Source of the DNA: Kribbella flavida DSM 17836 | GTDB taxonomy: Bacteria; Actinomycetota; Actinomycetes; Propionibacteriales; Kribbellaceae | Direction of reading: 5' to 3' | NCBI RefSeq assembly: GCF_000024345.1 | Contig: NC_013729.1 | Span: 806,001-870,000 of the forward strand | DNA length: 64,000 bases | Shown: positions 19,901 to 26,624 of the stretch, piece after piece | Numbering within the stretch: position 1 is the stretch's first letter | Layout: each line of letters begins with the position of its first letter | The notes under the pieces: generated by a model | Database searches by the model: none | Seen by the model: only the letters and a program-made list of their open reading frames with translations | Told to the model about the DNA's origin: nothing | Position numbers and translations under genes: made by a program

Positions 19901-22900
19901 CCGCCACGACCACGGTGGGATCCGGTACGGCGCGGCGGCCGCACGTGGTCCGGGTTGCGCCGAGGATGGCGGACCGCAACCTGGCCAGGATGTGGGTGCA
20001 CGAGATCAGCCACACGCTGCAGGACCTCAGAGGGGATCGCGCCGCCCTGATGCGGGAGGCGATGCGCAGATCCGCACACCATGGCGAGAACGCGTGCGTC
20101 CATGCTCAGTACAACGAGCATCGCCTGCTCAGCCGGCTGTGGGCGGAAGCGGCCGCGCGCGCCGAGCGCACCGGGCAGCAGCAGGACTGGCGAAGCGAGC
20201 AGCGGATACGGCGGGAGATCGTCGGGCTCGCGGCGGGGATCATCCGACGTGGGCACGTCGCGCCCCAGCATCCGTGGGTGGCGCCACCGGTCGCAACGCC
20301 GGCCACGGACCCGGTCGACGTGACGGTGTCCGAGGCCGAGCTGGTTGGGGCGATCCAGCATGAGCTCACCGTGCTGGATGCCGTGGTCACTGATGTCGAC
20401 GCGCGGATCGGTGCGCACGAAGCGATCGCCGAAGCAGCCGCGGAAGCCGAGCGGGCGGCGAACACGAAGGCCGAGGCGGAAGAGCAGACCAAGGACGACG
20501 GCAGGCACGCGCGGATCCGCGAGCAGCAGGCGGAGGCGGACAAGCAGGCGGCGGCCCGGGCGCGGCACCTCGAGGTCAAGCAGGGCTACGAGGCCGCCCG
20601 CGCCAGGATCACGGCGGCTCAGGCGCTGTACCAGTCGATGCTGGCCGGGCCGGCGGGGCATCCCACCGAGGTGTTGGCGGCCAAAGCTCTCGAGGCCGCG
20701 GATCATGTGATGGGTTACCAGGTCGCGATGGCCGAGCGCGGACCCGCGGGACTGGTGCTGGCCACGGCGATGCCCACCGGCCGGCTCCCGCACCTGACCG
20801 CGTTGACCACCAGGGTCAACCAGGCCTTGACGGCCCACGGCATCGACTCCCGGTTCTCGGCCGAGCAGTTGCGTCACGAGCTGCTGGCGACGTTCGATCG
20901 CCTCGTCACGGCGGATGGTGCCGTCCTGCGGGTGGGGCGCGCAACGGCCGGCGAGCTGCGCGTGCGGCTGACACCCGGCGAGCTGCGGGAGGTTCTCGAC
21001 CCGCAGGAGAAGAGTTCGGAGAACATGGCCGGACTGCTTCCGCAGGGCCTCCGCCGGATCGCGACCGTGGTGACGGCGAAATGGGGCCGGTCGGGTGGGC
21101 TCTCGGTCAGCAAGCTCACCGAACTGCTCGGTGAGCAGTCGATCCTGTACTGGGCGGGCAAGCTGGTCGGAGTCCGCGGCACGGTGTCCGTCGAGCAGTC
21201 CAGAGCGGTGTCGGCGACCGCGTCCGAGGCCGCTCTCGGCGGCGGTGTGGAGGACAACCGCAGCGAGTCGGTGCTGTTCAGCGGCGCGGCTTCCTGGGAG
21301 CTGGCCGTCCGCACCGGGCGGGTCTGGGTCGATGCCGGCACCGTCCACACCGGCAACCCGGACGACGACGCCGAGCTGCGCATGCACGTCTCGCACACCT
21401 ACACCGTGGCCGCCGCGCCGCCGGAGCGGCAGACGCGCATCCGCAAGCAGGATCGTGACCGGAACCTGCCCGAGCACGTGGTCAGCGCGATCACCCGGCT
21501 GGAGCCGCTGAGCCGGAAGGTCCGGTCGAGGCTGTCCGAGCGGATCGGGAACCTGGACCGGCTGGTCACCGAACAGATCGACAACGCCCTGATGTACGAC
21601 CTTCCGGGCCGGCTGGTCGAGGCGGCCGGCCCTGGCATCGTGCGTCCGCTGGTGATCGAGGGCAAGCCTGGCAGTCACCTGCTGATCACGACGAAAGTGC
21701 GGTACGAGCAAGCCCAACTGATGGGTGCCGACAGCAACGAGCACTGGACGGAGAAGCTGCGCATCGGCTTCAGCCAGGCCTCCGGCGACCAGTCGTTCGG
21801 CCGGTCGGCCTCGGCCGCCGCCGCCCTCGGGTACGGCGGCACCGCGCTCACCGACGTCGCCGGCACCGAGCTGGACCTCGGCCCGGAGGCGCAGCTGGGC
21901 TGGAACTCCTCGCGGTCGCAGGCCCTCAGCGCCGGCGGGACTGCGATCCAGGTCGGGGTGCACCGCTACACCGGCCCGACCCAGGGGTACCGGATCATGC
22001 TCGAGCACACCGTCTCGATTGTCCTGGGCAACGAAACCCTGGAAGCCGTGCAGGAGACTTCCGAAGCACTGCTCCGCTTCCGCGCGAACGACGCCTACCG
22101 GTACGGCCTGCCGGTCGACGAGTCGATCGTCGTGCACGACGACACCGGCCGCCCGGTGATCGAGAACGGCCGGGTGGTGCTGCGGGGCGATCCGCGGATG
22201 ACCGGGGAGGTCCCGGGCCGGAAGCTCGAGCTGCCCGACTGGTTCGGGGACGAGCCGGGACAGCTGCGCGGGTCCGGCCCGTTCGCGGTGCAGACCGTCA
22301 CCGGGGGCCAGGAAGCGCTGCGCAAGGTTGTGCGGCACCTCAGCGAGCGGGGGTTCCTGCCGCCGCTGGACGAGAACGGTGAGCTCGATCTGGGCCGGCT
22401 GTCGACGGAGCCGCTGGAGCGGCAGGGGCAGCTGCTCAACCTGACCGAGGTTCGCAGCCAGTTCTCCGCGCTGCGGTTGGAAGCCGGGTACGACATCGCG
22501 GCACAGACCGGTCTGCTGCTCTCCGTCGTCCGGCCTCGCTTCGGCCAGGGGGCGGAGACCATGGTGCTGCGGATCGATCTGACACCTCGGCACGATGCGG
22601 CTTCCTCGCTGGGCGTCACCACCGACGAAGCGGTCGTCGGCCTCAACATCGGCTCGAACACCGCCGCGGGCTCGGGCGGATTGTCGAGGTCGTTGCCCTG
22701 GCTGGCCAAGCTGCTCGGGAGTGCCAAGCCGGATGTGGCCGAGGGCGGCGTCGGACCCAAGGGTGACGTGTCGTACGCCCGGACGCTGGGCCGGGCACTC
22801 GGCTGGGTGACTGGCGGCACGGTGAACCACGTGACGCTGGTGGAGAGCTCCTCGCCGGTCGCGGTCTTCGACGTTCCGCACACGTTGCGGGTCACCGAGC

Positions 22901-25266
22901 TCGTCGACGGGCGAGAAGTCCCCGTCGGCGACCCCACGCCGGGCAGCGCGCGGCTACTGGTCGACGGCGGCCTGCTCCCGGCCGCCGATCCGTCGCCGCC
23001 ATCGACGGCAACGCCGGGAACCGCATCGGCGGCCACCGGGACCTCGCCGAATCCGCCGGCACCGTCGGGAACGCCCGCGCCGTCAGGAACGCCGGCACCG
23101 GCGGCCACCGCGACCTCGCCGAATCCGCCGGCACCGTCGGGAACGCCCGCGCCGTCAGGAACGCTGGCACCGGCTGTGGTTGGGCGAGTGAGCTCCGAGG
23201 TGCTCGGCTACGCGACGATGCTCGCCCTGGAGACCGGCCGGCTGCTGTCCTCGGTGCCGGCCGCCCTGCGCTCGGACCCGACCGCGCTGTTCCACCTGTC
23301 GGCCTTTTTCAACTCCCGCGCCATGATGTGCCACCCCGAGTGGACCGAGACGCCGTACCGCACCCAGGTTGCTGTCCGCGGCGGTGCGCTGCCGGGGCGG
23401 GCGCAGGTGTCGGTGACGGGTTCGATCGAGAATCCGGTGTTCGTCGGGCAGCGAGACGGTGTCAACGGCCGCGTCACCCTGCCGTTGAGCAGCCACGGAA
23501 CCACCCACAGCAGTTCGAGAGGCCGAGGCTGGAAAGCTTGGTTCGGGGGTACCCAGGCCGGGGATCCGGCGATGACGGGCGGAGTGGGCGGCGGCCGGAG
23601 CGGCAATCGGTCCGGCATCTTCAGCCGGATGCTGATCTGGGGCCGGGAACTGCTGATGATCAGGACCGGCCGGCACTACGTCTTCAAGGCTTCGGTGAAC
23701 TTCGCGGTCTCGGTGACCGACGGCACTGTCACCGGCAACCAGCAGGGAACCGGCCCGACCGAGGCCGGCCGGACCCCGGGGTCGGTGCTGTTCGAGATCG
23801 CCGAGCCGGACGCGCTGCGCCTGTACGCGGCCGACAAGCTCGCCCTGCCGCTGGACGTGGTGGCGGACGCGGTGGAGCGGTTCGTGACCGGCAAGGCGAC
23901 CTGGGAGCGCCGGCTGTCGCTGCAGGTCATGCGCAAGTACCGGATCGACCTCGCCGAGGCCGCCAAGCAAGGCCAACCGCTGCCTGCCTTGTCCCGTGGG
24001 CACACTGCCGACGAGTTGACCGAAGCGGTCCGCAAGCTGATCACGCAGCCGTACGTCTTCCCCCCGGGCACACCCGAGGAGCGGCTCGACGCCGTCATCA
24101 AGCTGGCCGACGAGCCGGTCGAGGAGGTGAGGCTCCCGGAGCACTACGACCGAACGACGGGTGCCGCTCTGGTCGACAGCGCGGCGCTGTCCGAGGACGG
24201 AGCACCAACCCGGCTGCTCGACGCGGTGGCCGCGGCGGTGGCCGAGACCACGGGCATCCCGGTCGAGCAGGATCCTGTACTGGCCGAGGGGCTGTTCGTC
24301 GAGCTGGCCGGCCAGCGGTGGTGGGGCCGGCTCGACGACATGCTCGGTCCGAACGGATTCGTGCGCAGCTACCCGCTGACTCCTCCAGGCGGCGGTGCTC
24401 AGCAGAAGGTCACGGTGCGGGTCAAGGCGCGGTTCGAGGGACCGGCGAAGAACCACGGGGTGGTCACCACCGTGCTCGGCATCATCCAGGCCTACCTGTA
24501 CGGCGAGCAGGGCCGAGCCGCCGCCGTCGGCCGGTCCGTTGGTGCCTCAGGCAACTACGACACCGGCCACGGGGGATCCAGCACGCTGGGCACCGATCGA
24601 GCCGGTGGCCTGACGGTGTCCAGCGGTGAGCAACTGACCCGGCTGGAACGTCTGCGCAGCTCCGGCGGGATGGCTCGGATCGAACGCGGCCTCCGCCTCG
24701 AGATCGAGGTGATTCACGAGAACGACGGGCGGACCAGCTTGCGAGAACTGTCCGGCCCGATCGTCCAGTACGTGCCGGCGGAGCTGGTCAGCAGCGATCT
24801 CCGGCCGCCCGCCGCGGACGGTCCGGTGGACCACCGCAGAGTGACCTTGCCGAGCAGCTACGTCGTGGAGGGCACGATCCCCTTCGGCCGCGGGAACGCT
24901 GTCAAGGACGAGTTGTTCGAGGCGGTGTCGGAACACCTCGCTCACCGGGACATGCTGCACCCGGTCGGCGTCCGGATGCACCGGACCGAGCTGGAGCACC
25001 ACTTCTCGACATCGGCCAGGGACGCCGCGTTCTCCCGCATGGCCACCGCCGACGGAGCTGCGATGATCCGGCTCCCGGTGCCGGGCTCCGCGCGCAAGGT
25101 CGTCGACGTCACCGTGCGCGCCGCGGTCTCCGACGTCCAGCTGGTTGTCGGCCCGATCGAGGGCCGGGAGCTCGGTGAGGTGAACCGCAGCCAGTGGACG
25201 ACCTCGCTCTCGGTGCTTGCTCGGCCGGCTGCTCCCGCTCAACGGTGGCCTGTCCAGCAGCGGTGA
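10924..25266 (+). CDS. Giant CpnT-like type VII secretion protein, main frame (4780 aa)
   Basis: Residues 1 to ~340 form a WXG100-like/CpnT-type N-terminal domain with hydrophobic helices. A Gly/Ser/Pro/Ala linker follows to ~920. A domain at ~930-1290 carries a PD-(D/E)XK-like set: Glu1097, Asp1130 (TFDQVYV), Glu1150-x-Lys1152 (IIEAKS). A second linker with repeated P-P-T-D-P ends at ~1620. Helical hydrophobic segments repeat at about 1862-1900, 1965, 2125 and 2240-2280. An HEISH motif (His3026, Glu3027, His3030) lies before a coiled coil (~3160-3250). About six related beta-rich modules follow from ~3340 on. Start GTG 10924 overlaps the previous stop. The frame closes at 25266 in unrelated residues, while the expected continuation is in frame 2 from ~25217. 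The protein is probably a secreted effector or a surface machine; its activity is unknown. Confidence 0.9.
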   Translation: MIPEPTTELWLWLQRFSDTYLWPQVDEDAAQRMGDAYHELGVALLATVDQADGANQALEAVWRDVSAILYRRGVDSALNVDGYRQVVASFEDMAMLCHDLARHVGQLKHQIYSELILNALYFAATFALPPGIGDILRFRLVASLATRISTMIRTAAGLVQQGAARGGSAVGRVMFGVAHEAGEGALADRIAQTLDKQKGFRTEYDNKQTLVSAGAEVIGSGLSRAVSPVGRVGSVPATAVANALGLGDRWTKVAQQTGHGFIVNGLTSPVGGTTAQAIADGKLHEVTPGKLLQAIGEQGIVAGALGATRPVSVHSGDALGQRWLAGAKNMFPSSTHTPTLPLAGDPPGTPPTSTTPGGPTDLAGKRPLGPAAQDTSVGAEPPGRPPVTGSGSGAGGPGISGAQGSADGAPAGDRGQAGSGTSHAGGNDSRVGQVDRAGAATEQLPANEHVVAPGEHHHTTGQPDFSPAQDLANSGDASSDDASDSGLGGMRPPTAAAGLSGSSSVPGAAVPPAGTSVGSGVAAGELGPSGHHGGTPAQSPAHSASGASQTAPSAQAQPGSSASPGAHGQPGGQGVLAASQAGSGAAASGAAPAPAGSSGPGSSGPAPGASAPGAASAGSTPAATPSGGTGSSTTSPGAGPSAASSSGPGAASNSSSGASSSSAARAGAGQPVVGKDSAEAASAKRRSGQDAISGSPEEHETSSVAASASAAATQGLQSVGSAAEGPTPSLGAEPVNDATAVRNGLREQPGGISPLTAAPAGAPSSVENGMAILGVVGPSAPPVLAPAPAAKPPPVHAHAGAPRPHRADGSRGSTRNGSGSGGSGTDGDADARDVEAARGKPGPEEMPAGDRSARSTKAHDEAPDVEAAKVLPPPGRTGPPIGGAQDQLPAAVPPGAGDGVVGDVVVPGVPGTASEFVPAALDALVAAINAREPNGELTAAAVALRTKYYRRPGTGRYVGVVARRSKRGKFVATDAAGRRVPVPLPVLHQSPTTGEFTRVEVIAGRTLGEPIHVPFSSPLLKATQALLDGLQATIDTWMRSRGLPQKATPERVVTEAERAALAELTPAELAELEDQLTRPPAKYPVQHPSRTGESLGEDFAKSMLHWLGSKYPGQEVHRVFLELSGAHTFDQVYVRIDPETRAVLGFAIIEAKSVNGDLGHRRGALGNVYQQGHPAYVRAILSMMAGRDERVAVLDSFATEQVVVPTHPDYDGPAKYTFRPVRPQVAAALGDSKELSAAIEGAMAEQALEYYVVRAQVEVDAGVVKPAGMEITQYDMGRGAGPMTAGPGPGEQLPTDGPGGASQPAGDHEPGGTRPVEADDSAEAGPEESVRGPGDSDPVRVTQKSPDQQAESAAPPRDGERPSSPSGDVGLRSARASASESASRVAKSSPARRGAQSSVAEQEPAPKQPGPLGAERPGAIGPDFFPERVIVQDKPSESSRASDGGPGRAPSGPAGRGPRGSARPPSPGAGSGASPGTGPAGSGRPQRGASSGSERVIWTGGAGSASASRVAANATESRDGEPRRTPTDRAPTTERSAAAVAPHGAVTSATSLDGEREPAGGPNSGPEAATGAGPDGPPPNPPTNPPPTDPPPTDPPPTDPPPGDPPGAEPPGAEPPDGDPSGSQSGDQFDHRAAGRWLERFVPGWILVSVESGKAMMRPDVQGAARLLEVVDEGNGVYRVQTRDDRTFRFVKHVGPLEDGLVAKYVAVPGVMPTAEVTLSDRLSLDEVAPVLARVLAETAAASLRPTEAQLAGRQEHKVFSPVSNPRRSPGLTAEDHGDLAELQQRAFEHEQRSAVRRRSVRRALAGLIAGMSLGEAQPNAKVLRALAGPDSEALANRFQDRRPAKDDRVSASTYLAKVARGSGWSAVVIGTAAYLDGGLAAGIGLAVPTLINSLAGAFAERWLDAKKEAARQPAYDADRRRREQDHPGLKGLLDGRSDRRASADGTSARATGQGNYFVRHLAPAVPAAAAAGVLSLVGVPAMPAMVVIGVSTLTKAIAERLVDMKKFDFRLARVHATVSAQLAHSSSLQNQLVALLQDYQQRLDRLHSVMSGAQSGSRPETGDQRPAVESPGMPPLWLHAAAQGIDNVAAAGRRVAMPKPQVVDNDPTEFARHVSQQLEGIINAVGPAVIGGVLGALGDKFFTNREERASDDQKNWDHLQREARRGQALLQELEAPLVELGQLLDNLEQLIGAEHPGSVPALADRVTDRAALPKPPSLPAGRRPGGQSPFWVYGAQVAAAAVGGALGVVVLDEVFDLDDLAVSLTLAGALAGLTGTPFARYLFRRAELTRKEQLAEDFAKQAVDVSQLTEQSAIGKYLIQQLRHQADRLAELRNPATRAASDVTPTDPDYTDRVRAAIRRAHLENLPPGGTESTENFGIRAHRVAALARIDRLAAAVDWRTADDPNSAEAAAARSRLAHAIALYEQIAGTDGSTKAFPDPAAESPSSGRRLTGGPTDQVRAGVAQAIGLLLSEPAGKPLLVQRLKVLEEIAQAADAVDQHADHRRTGRGTAASYALMQEELAAKIAAYESLALEAGVPGGLPRPALSPTEGEPPTGTPAPDGVPTTPSPLPSGPPPAGSAPGAERLGQVGDTVVVKVGPDGELGGLPAGLVDDPQALGVLQDRWGELTRAGYVVEVTVTRVARPAPSADPLRFSVRVTDPDSKIPAESLDTYGPATAGGLVRVMVTDQQTAPGRHRAAAADSEQAAAAPVDDRSTIARALNPVPATPVVQVRQGFDSVGRRIDGGLDAGQVFSSEHRNRAEWSFGEPGRPDRAVLELREVKPPPPSYDDHARPIPARRRVPFDWAFGHQAARVLPPGIGVPVEAMTRLELRLQELISSGHSISVTFTTGQKVADGRPLVVELQVTEPAGGRTVRYDGRSVAEAVDALGKHAAEAPPGRPRRRPEGGHTVGAPAIPGTFTATGRPAEQADLTVAEVLAAVGQVQESDLGGLITDAPSVLVDPATGLPTAVVVQTVSGEHHFTVDLGPVAPNKAATTTVGSGTARRPHVVRVAPRMADRNLARMWVHEISHTLQDLRGDRAALMREAMRRSAHHGENACVHAQYNEHRLLSRLWAEAAARAERTGQQQDWRSEQRIRREIVGLAAGIIRRGHVAPQHPWVAPPVATPATDPVDVTVSEAELVGAIQHELTVLDAVVTDVDARIGAHEAIAEAAAEAERAANTKAEAEEQTKDDGRHARIREQQAEADKQAAARARHLEVKQGYEAARARITAAQALYQSMLAGPAGHPTEVLAAKALEAADHVMGYQVAMAERGPAGLVLATAMPTGRLPHLTALTTRVNQALTAHGIDSRFSAEQLRHELLATFDRLVTADGAVLRVGRATAGELRVRLTPGELREVLDPQEKSSENMAGLLPQGLRRIATVVTAKWGRSGGLSVSKLTELLGEQSILYWAGKLVGVRGTVSVEQSRAVSATASEAALGGGVEDNRSESVLFSGAASWELAVRTGRVWVDAGTVHTGNPDDDAELRMHVSHTYTVAAAPPERQTRIRKQDRDRNLPEHVVSAITRLEPLSRKVRSRLSERIGNLDRLVTEQIDNALMYDLPGRLVEAAGPGIVRPLVIEGKPGSHLLITTKVRYEQAQLMGADSNEHWTEKLRIGFSQASGDQSFGRSASAAAALGYGGTALTDVAGTELDLGPEAQLGWNSSRSQALSAGGTAIQVGVHRYTGPTQGYRIMLEHTVSIVLGNETLEAVQETSEALLRFRANDAYRYGLPVDESIVVHDDTGRPVIENGRVVLRGDPRMTGEVPGRKLELPDWFGDEPGQLRGSGPFAVQTVTGGQEALRKVVRHLSERGFLPPLDENGELDLGRLSTEPLERQGQLLNLTEVRSQFSALRLEAGYDIAAQTGLLLSVVRPRFGQGAETMVLRIDLTPRHDAASSLGVTTDEAVVGLNIGSNTAAGSGGLSRSLPWLAKLLGSAKPDVAEGGVGPKGDVSYARTLGRALGWVTGGTVNHVTLVESSSPVAVFDVPHTLRVTELVDGREVPVGDPTPGSARLLVDGGLLPAADPSPPSTATPGTASAATGTSPNPPAPSGTPAPSGTPAPAATATSPNPPAPSGTPAPSGTLAPAVVGRVSSEVLGYATMLALETGRLLSSVPAALRSDPTALFHLSAFFNSRAMMCHPEWTETPYRTQVAVRGGALPGRAQVSVTGSIENPVFVGQRDGVNGRVTLPLSSHGTTHSSSRGRGWKAWFGGTQAGDPAMTGGVGGGRSGNRSGIFSRMLIWGRELLMIRTGRHYVFKASVNFAVSVTDGTVTGNQQGTGPTEAGRTPGSVLFEIAEPDALRLYAADKLALPLDVVADAVERFVTGKATWERRLSLQVMRKYRIDLAEAAKQGQPLPALSRGHTADELTEAVRKLITQPYVFPPGTPEERLDAVIKLADEPVEEVRLPEHYDRTTGAALVDSAALSEDGAPTRLLDAVAAAVAETTGIPVEQDPVLAEGLFVELAGQRWWGRLDDMLGPNGFVRSYPLTPPGGGAQQKVTVRVKARFEGPAKNHGVVTTVLGIIQAYLYGEQGRAAAVGRSVGASGNYDTGHGGSSTLGTDRAGGLTVSSGEQLTRLERLRSSGGMARIERGLRLEIEVIHENDGRTSLRELSGPIVQYVPAELVSSDLRPPAADGPVDHRRVTLPSSYVVEGTIPFGRGNAVKDELFEAVSEHLAHRDMLHPVGVRMHRTELEHHFSTSARDAAFSRMATADGAAMIRLPVPGSARKVVDVTVRAAVSDVQLVVGPIEGRELGEVNRSQWTTSLSVLARPAAPAQRWPVQQR
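23029..23172 (+). repeat. Two 72-bp direct repeats in a Pro/Ala/Ser/Thr linker of the giant gene
   Basis: Copies 23029-23100 and 23101-23172 differ at about two bases. Each encodes a 24-residue P-x-P linker (TSPNPPAPSGTPAPSGTPAP type) between two beta modules. The near-identity shows a recent in-frame duplication and a place where length may vary. Confidence 0.85.
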
Positions 25267-26071
25267 CGAGGGGTCCCAGCTCAGCCAGTGGGGGCTCAAC
25301 GGCGGCGTCACCGGCGGCGAGCAGGTGTCGGACCTGTTCGTCGACGCGTACGGCGTCCGCGCGGAGCGGAGCCGGTTCCAGGACGGCACGATCGTCACCG
25401 CCCGGGTCCGGGTGGACTACGACCTGACGCTGGAACGCAAGGAACTGCCGGCCGAGGGCGGTGAGAAGTCGCTCAAGGTCGCTCAGGTGCCCGGCGCAGC
25501 CACCGGCGAGGCGTACCTGACGATGTTCAAGCACGAGTACGACGCGATGCTCGCCCGGCTGGATCGGGGTGACACGCTCGCCGCGGCGTGGAGCCACGCG
25601 ACCGGAACCGCGCGGAGCACCCGGTCCCTATCGGTGTCGGCGGATCCGGTTGCGCCGTCGAGGGTGCTGACCGACGCTCTGCACCAGGCTCGCCAGGATC
25701 AGGTGGAGGTGCTGCTGACGGTGACCGAAGCGGATGGGCGCAAGCGGTCGTACCTGGCGCTGCCCGACGGCACGCTGCACGGCGACGCGGCCGACGAGGG
25801 GTTCGCCGAGGCATTCGCCACCCTGCATCCGACCCTCGTCGCACTGGCCGACCGGCACCGGATCGACCTGCGCGCCCTCTACGACGTCTCCGCGGCCTCG
25901 CGGACCTTCTCGGCGGCGGTCATGGCGGCGTTGAGGGCTCAGGGGATCTCGGTCGAGGTGCATCCGCCACCGGCCTTCCCGGCCGCGGCGTCGACGGGCA
26001 GCGGGAACGGTGCGGCGGGAACCGTCCAGGCCGGGGCGGGCGGAGTCGGCGGCAGCACGGGTGGGCCGTGA
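25217..26071 (+). CDS. C-terminal part of the giant T7SS protein in a shifted frame
   Basis: This 284-codon frame begins inside the last residues of the 4780-aa frame and has the same composition and style. Its first part (GRLLPLNGGLSSSG, then ARVRVDYDLTLERK and YLTMFKHEYDAMLARLD) completes the last beta module that frame 1 leaves half finished. Removing one T from the CTT at 25216-25218 joins the two as S-V-L-L-G-R-L-L-P-L. There is no ribosome binding site ahead of the nominal TTG at 25217, so it is unlikely to be a separate gene. The segment ends in a Gly/Ser-rich tail. Whether the shift is a sequencing error, a real mutation or recoding cannot be told here. Confidence 0.8.
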   Translation: MLGRLLPLNGGLSSSGDEGSQLSQWGLNGGVTGGEQVSDLFVDAYGVRAERSRFQDGTIVTARVRVDYDLTLERKELPAEGGEKSLKVAQVPGAATGEAYLTMFKHEYDAMLARLDRGDTLAAAWSHATGTARSTRSLSVSADPVAPSRVLTDALHQARQDQVEVLLTVTEADGRKRSYLALPDGTLHGDAADEGFAEAFATLHPTLVALADRHRIDLRALYDVSAASRTFSAAVMAALRAQGISVEVHPPPAFPAAASTGSGNGAAGTVQAGAGGVGGSTGGP

Positions 26072-26084
26072 GAAAGGAGATCTG

Positions 26085-26624
26085 ATGTTGCAGGCCAGAA
26101 CTTTGGCGGAGGCGCGGCTCTACCTCGATCTGATGGCGGCCGACGTCGGCGAGTGGGCGCTCGACGTCCAGCTCGTCGAGCGGGCGGAGTCCTGGTCGGT
26201 GATCGGCGACCTCGGCTTCCAGCGGCTCGAGGTGTCCGTGCCGTTCGGCCGCGCGGCCGCACACCGCTTCGGGGCCGGCCGGTCCGAGCTCGTCGACGCC
26301 GCACAATGGTGGCTGGTTGCAACTACCTCGGCGGAGCGGATCCGGCACGGCGACCTCGCGGACGACGGCCGCGCCCGGCCGGACCGGGACGTCGTCGCCG
26401 AGACGTGGGACCTGGCCGTCGAGGCCGTGCACCAGTCGCTCGAGTTCCTGCCGGAGGGGGCCGATCGGCTGCCACCGTCGGCGTTCTGGTCGGAGACGGG
26501 CGAACGGCTCCGGCAGGAGCATCCAGAGGCGTTCACCCGAGGCCGGCTGACCGGCGACCAGGCGCGGTACCTGGCCGCTCGGAACAAGTTCTCAGCTGGT
26601 CAGCCGAGCTGCGACGCGCGGTAG
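26085..26624 (+). CDS. Hypothetical protein following the giant gene (candidate chaperone or immunity protein)
   Basis: A 179-residue soluble protein from ATG 26085 with an excellent binding site (AAAGGAG, 6 bases before the start), 13 bases after the giant's stop. It is acidic and Trp-rich (VGEWALDV, ESWSVIGD, QWWLVATT, ETWDLAVEAV) and has no signal peptide or membrane helix. I do not recognise a family. Position directly behind a polymorphic-toxin-like gene, in the same operon, is typical for immunity proteins and for EspG-like chaperones; both are inference. Its 3' end overlaps the convergent acylase gene by 25 bases. Confidence 0.75.
   Translation: MLQARTLAEARLYLDLMAADVGEWALDVQLVERAESWSVIGDLGFQRLEVSVPFGRAAAHRFGAGRSELVDAAQWWLVATTSAERIRHGDLADDGRARPDRDVVAETWDLAVEAVHQSLEFLPEGADRLPPSAFWSETGERLRQEHPEAFTRGRLTGDQARYLAARNKFSAGQPSCDAR

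Noticed and set aside
18256..22881. Long minus-strand open frame (1541 codons) opposite the giant gene
   Set aside because: It is the antisense of well-supported coding sequence. Its protein is Arg/Gly/Gln-rich low complexity with no domain, as expected from a GC-rich third-position shadow.
25205..25230. Programmed frameshift at the end of the giant gene
   Set aside because: No slippery heptamer, prfB-like CTT-TGA site or upstream Shine-Dalgarno stimulator is visible at the junction; an error or mutation is simpler. Kept as possible only if orthologues share the shift.
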